This document shows, one piece after another, positions 6,783-8,813 of a stretch of 8,813 nt of DNA. The DNA comes from Nitrosomonadaceae bacterium (GTDB lineage: Bacteria > Pseudomonadota > Gammaproteobacteria > Burkholderiales > Nitrosomonadaceae). Position 1 is the stretch's first letter. Each line of letters begins with the position of its first letter. The stretch is taken from the NCBI GenBank assembly GCA_947471695.1, contig CANIWY010000041.1, positions 1 through 8,813 of the forward strand. The letters are read 5' to 3'. The notes below the pieces were generated by a model. That model worked only from the letters and a program-made list of their open reading frames with translations, was not told the DNA's origin and made no database searches. The position numbers and the translations under genes were made by a program.

Positions 6783-6790
6783 GGGGGGGG
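6783..6790. repeat. Run of eight G in the slt upstream region
   Basis: A G8 homopolymer on the + strand (C8 on the slt coding strand) lies 31-38 bp before the slt ATG, in the 112-nt spacer between slt and the divergent aldehyde dehydrogenase remnant. It sits where a promoter spacer might be. The rest of the spacer holds a TTGACT-like -35 hexamer for slt (minus strand, near 6815) without a matching -10, and otherwise nothing recognisable. Confidence 0.6.
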
Positions 6791-6864
6791 CGAGCGGCAA
6801 GCAACCCCTAGTCAACTCAGGTTCCCTTGTTACCCTTAAAACTTCATCTAGAGGATAGCACATC

Positions 6865-7318
6865 ATGCCTTATATCAGTCTGAACCCAGCGACCAATAGG
6901 ATCGTTAAGACATACACCAGTTGGGATAGTCACCATCTTGCTACAGCGCTACAGCAGGCTGAAAGCGCCTAGCAGGAATGGTTACAGACTACTTTCGGTG
7001 GCCGTGCGGTAAGAATGAGTTGTGCTGCCCGACTACTTCGCGAGCGTGTGGCTGATTATGGCAGGATGATCTCGATCGAGATGGGTAAGCTGATACGGCA
7101 CTCAGTTCAGATTGGGATCCGGTATTTTAGGTTGTGATTCGATACACGCGGAAAAGATTGTTCGGCAAACTCATGCAGGAAGTGGCTTCATCAATGGGAT
7201 GGTTAGGTCCGGTCTGAGGGTGCCCTTCGGAGGCGTCAAGTCATTCGGTTTTAGCCGGGAACTTCTCTCCCAAGGCATCCGCGGATTTGTGAATGCTAAG
7301 TCGGTCTGGATTCGTTAG
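6865..7318 (+). pseudogene. Decayed succinate-semialdehyde-type aldehyde dehydrogenase: amber codon plus large internal deletion
   Basis: From ATG 6865, preceded by a good AGAGGA ribosome binding site (6850-6855), the frame reads like the N terminus of Sad/GabD-type aldehyde dehydrogenases: ISLNPATNRIVKTY, then RLLRERVADYGRMISIEMGK. It is broken by TAG at 6970-6972 (codon 36), where a Trp (TGG) would fit. After about codon 82 the similarity jumps. From about 7112, in another frame, the sequence matches the C-terminal end: AEKIVRQTHAGSGFINGMVRS, then VPFGGVKSFGFSREL and a final FVNAKSVWIR before TAG 7316-7318. By comparison with intact family members of roughly 455 residues, about 310 codons are gone. 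The loss includes most of the NAD-binding domain and the catalytic Cys and Glu. The gene cannot encode an enzyme. Its stop overlaps the gdhA stop tail to tail (TTAG). Confidence 0.9.
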
Positions 7319-8658
7319 ATCACGCCTTGACCTAGCATCGCATCCGCCACCTTCACAAAACCGGCCACGTTAGCACCATCAACATAGCTCACACGGCCAT
7401 CCTTGCGCTGTCCGTACTGCAGGCAGGACCGGTGTATCGCCTTCATGATTTCTAGCAAGCGCTCATCGACCTCTTCTCTCGGCCAGGAGAGTCGCATCGC
7501 ATTCTGACTCATCTCCAAGCCAGAGGTCGCAACACCACCTGCATTGCTGGCCTTGCCCGGGGCAAACAGAACTGAACTATGTTCGAATAGTTTCACAGCT
7601 TCTGCTGTGGAGGGCATATTGGCCCCCTCTGCGACGCAGATCACCCCATTCTTGATCAGGGTGGATGCATCCTTCTCATCCAACTCATTCTGGGTCGCGC
7701 ATGGCAAGGCCACATCCACCGGAACATGCCAAGGGCGCGCACCAGCAATAAAATTGACCTTCACACGCTCGGCATAGTCATTGACCCGTCCTCTCAGGTG
7801 ATTCTTGACCTCCATCAGTATGGCCAGTTTCTCTGGGGTGAAGCCCTGTTCGTCAACAACCGTGCCGCTCGAGTCGGAGATTGTGACCACCTTAGCTCCC
7901 AGAGACATCGCTTTCTCCACTGCGTATTGAGCGACATTACCTGAACCCGAGACGGAGACTCGTAGGCCATCGAAGGAGCGTCCGGTATGCTTGAGCATCT
8001 CCTCAGCAAAGTAGACCGTTCCGTAGCCGGTGGCCTCTGGGCGGATGAGTGACCCGCCAAAACTCAATCCCTTGCCGGTAAAAACGGCATCAGAACGGTT
8101 AGAGAGTTTCTTCATCATCCCAGCCATGAATCCGACCTCTCGACCACCGACACCGATGTCACCTGCAGGTACGTCGGTGTCAGAGCCGATATGGCGGAAT
8201 AGCTCGGTCATATAGGTTTGGCAGAATCGCATCACCTCTCCGGGGCTACGCCCCTTAGGATCAAAATCAGCGCCGCCCTTGCCACCGCCCATCGGTAGCG
8301 TGGTCAGGGAGTTCTTGAGGGTCTGTTCGAAGGCCAGAAACTTAAGAATGGATAGATTGACCGAGGGGTGAAAACGGGTGCCGCCCTTGTAGGGTCCGAT
8401 CGAGGAGCTGTGTTGGATTCGGTAGCCACGGTTCACTTTTACTTCACCGTGGTCATCCACCCAGGATACGCGGAACATGATAATCCGTTCCGGCTCGATC
8501 AAGCGGTCCAGTAGACCGTGCTCGGCATAACGTGGGTGACTGGTGATGAAGGGCCAGAGACTCTCCATCACTTCGGCTACCGCCTGAAGATACTCCGGTT
8601 GGCCTGGATTACGTTCGGCGATGTAAGTGCCGAACTCTTGAAAGCTCTGATATTTCAT
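7315..8658 (-). CDS. gdhA: NADP-specific glutamate dehydrogenase
   Basis: The protein has 447 residues, the same length as E. coli GdhA. This hexameric cytosolic enzyme makes glutamate from 2-oxoglutarate, ammonium and NADPH. The N-terminal substrate domain shows SIGPYKGGTRFHP (Lys91), PMGGGKGG (Lys127, equivalent to the E. coli catalytic lysine) and VPAGDIGVGGREVGFM with catalytic Asp167. The coenzyme domain starts near residue 232, with GSGNVAQY (238-245) and SDSSG (261-265), the latter common in NADP-type members. The C terminus includes GKASNAGGVATSGLEMSQN. The frame could be extended to 8712, but ATG 8658 is chosen: it has a strong GAGGGAGAG ribosome binding site 6-8 nt upstream and matches the family N terminus. 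It is probably monocistronic, since the gene downstream runs the other way. No transcription terminator is obvious after the stop. Confidence 0.97.
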   Translation of the reverse strand: MKYQSFQEFGTYIAERNPGQPEYLQAVAEVMESLWPFITSHPRYAEHGLLDRLIEPERIIMFRVSWVDDHGEVKVNRGYRIQHSSSIGPYKGGTRFHPSVNLSILKFLAFEQTLKNSLTTLPMGGGKGGADFDPKGRSPGEVMRFCQTYMTELFRHIGSDTDVPAGDIGVGGREVGFMAGMMKKLSNRSDAVFTGKGLSFGGSLIRPEATGYGTVYFAEEMLKHTGRSFDGLRVSVSGSGNVAQYAVEKAMSLGAKVVTISDSSGTVVDEQGFTPEKLAILMEVKNHLRGRVNDYAERVKVNFIAGARPWHVPVDVALPCATQNELDEKDASTLIKNGVICVAEGANMPSTAEAVKLFEHSSVLFAPGKASNAGGVATSGLEMSQNAMRLSWPREEVDERLLEIMKAIHRSCLQYGQRKDGRVSYVDGANVAGFVKVADAMLGQGVI

Positions 8659-8664
8659 TCTGAT

Positions 8665-8673
8665 CTCTCCCTC
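8665..8673 (-). promoter_or_regulatory. Strong ribosome binding site of gdhA
   Basis: The minus strand reads GAGGGAGAG, with the GGAG core (8670-8667) 8 nt before ATG 8658. It is the strongest Shine-Dalgarno match before an intact full-length gene in the window and settles the gdhA start against the longer frame reaching 8712. Confidence 0.8.
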
Positions 8674-8762
8674 ATGAAGGAACAACGACAACGATGGGGT
8701 ACATTCTGCCAAATTAATTGAAGAGTCGCATGGTATTTTTTGAGTTGTGTTGAGAGTTCATG

Positions 8763-8797
8763 ATCTGTCCGGTTCTGTAGCGCGACATCTGTCCGGT
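8763..8797. repeat. Two 11-bp direct repeats (ATCTGTCCGGT) at a 24-bp period
   Basis: ATCTGTCCGGT occurs at 8763-8773 and again, exactly, at 8787-8797. The start-to-start distance is 24 bp, a little over two helical turns. The pair lies 105-139 bp upstream of the gdhA start, at the right edge of the window. Possible meanings are a tandem operator for gdhA, a regulator site for a gene beyond the window, or subterminal repeats at the end of an insertion sequence whose body lies outside. The stretch between the repeats and gdhA (8674-8762) is AT-rich in part. It shows no promoter I would defend. Confidence 0.6.
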
Positions 8798-8813
8798 CGT
8801 CATAGTGCCCCGA

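Noticed and set aside
6970..6972. In-frame TAG considered as a read-through or pyrrolysine codon.
   Set aside because: The same gene also has a large deletion and frame change, so simple pseudogene decay explains it; the position fits a mutated Trp codon.
7277..7286. Perfect palindrome ATCCGCGGAT near the end of gdhA, considered as a terminator.
   Set aside because: It has no loop and no U-run, and lies inside the aldehyde dehydrogenase remnant coding for Gly-Ile-Arg-Gly-Phe.
8659..8712. Longer gdhA start giving 18 extra N-terminal residues.
   Set aside because: The extension overlaps the strong ribosome binding site and is not found in the 447-residue family.
8685..8725. TTGGCA on the minus strand upstream of gdhA, resembling the -24 element of a sigma-54 promoter.
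   Set aside because: The required GC at the -12 position is absent (CC instead) and no TTGC-like element follows at the right spacing.
1..8813. Search for a new defence system, CRISPR array, toxin-antitoxin pair or retron-like element.
   Set aside because: Every full-length gene belongs to a known housekeeping or stress family, and no array-like repeats or RNA genes were seen.

Overview
The window looks like a stretch of chromosome from a gammaproteobacterium. The evidence is full-length proteins closely resembling E. coli SrkA (YihE), Cca (the long form with an HD domain), Slt70, YchJ and the 447-residue hexameric NADP-type GdhA, together with a bacterial RIO-type kinase. Base composition is moderate. 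I cannot name the genus from sequence alone. A free-living or symbiotic environmental gammaproteobacterium is plausible, but that is inference.

Layout, left to right. (1) Positions 2-418, + strand: the C-terminal half of a RIO-family kinase whose start lies outside the window. (2) Positions 407-6752, - strand: six co-directional genes, transcribed in the order slt, NDUFA9-like SDR, cca, secreted SRPBCC protein, srkA, ychJ. Spacing is tight: a 4-nt ATGA overlap, then gaps of 11, 87, 81 and 48 nt. This suggests one operon or two overlapping transcription units. The last gene runs into the RIO kinase tail to tail through a perfect 12-bp palindrome holding both stop codons. (3) Positions 6753-6864: a 112-nt divergent spacer with a run of eight G. 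(4) Positions 6865-7318, + strand: a decayed succinate-semialdehyde-type aldehyde dehydrogenase with an amber codon, a large internal deletion and a frame change. (5) Positions 7315-8658, - strand: intact gdhA with a strong ribosome binding site. Its stop codon overlaps the stop of the dead aldehyde dehydrogenase. (6) Positions 8659-8813: the gdhA leader, ending in two copies of an 11-bp motif at a 24-bp period.

The minus-strand cluster combines envelope upkeep (Slt, the secreted SRPBCC protein), RNA maturation (Cca), a complex I-associated type SDR, and stress or uncharacterised proteins (SrkA, YchJ). Several internal starts lack a clear Shine-Dalgarno sequence and probably depend on translation of the upstream gene. 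The secreted SRPBCC gene has a possible 7-codon leader reading frame with its own ribosome binding site, ending in an ATGA overlap with the gene's start.

I found no CRISPR array, intact mobile element, RNA gene or defence system. Most of the window is ordinary core chromosome. The points worth a second look are small-scale: the pseudogene, the leader minigene, the shared-palindrome gene ends and the repeat pair at the right edge.
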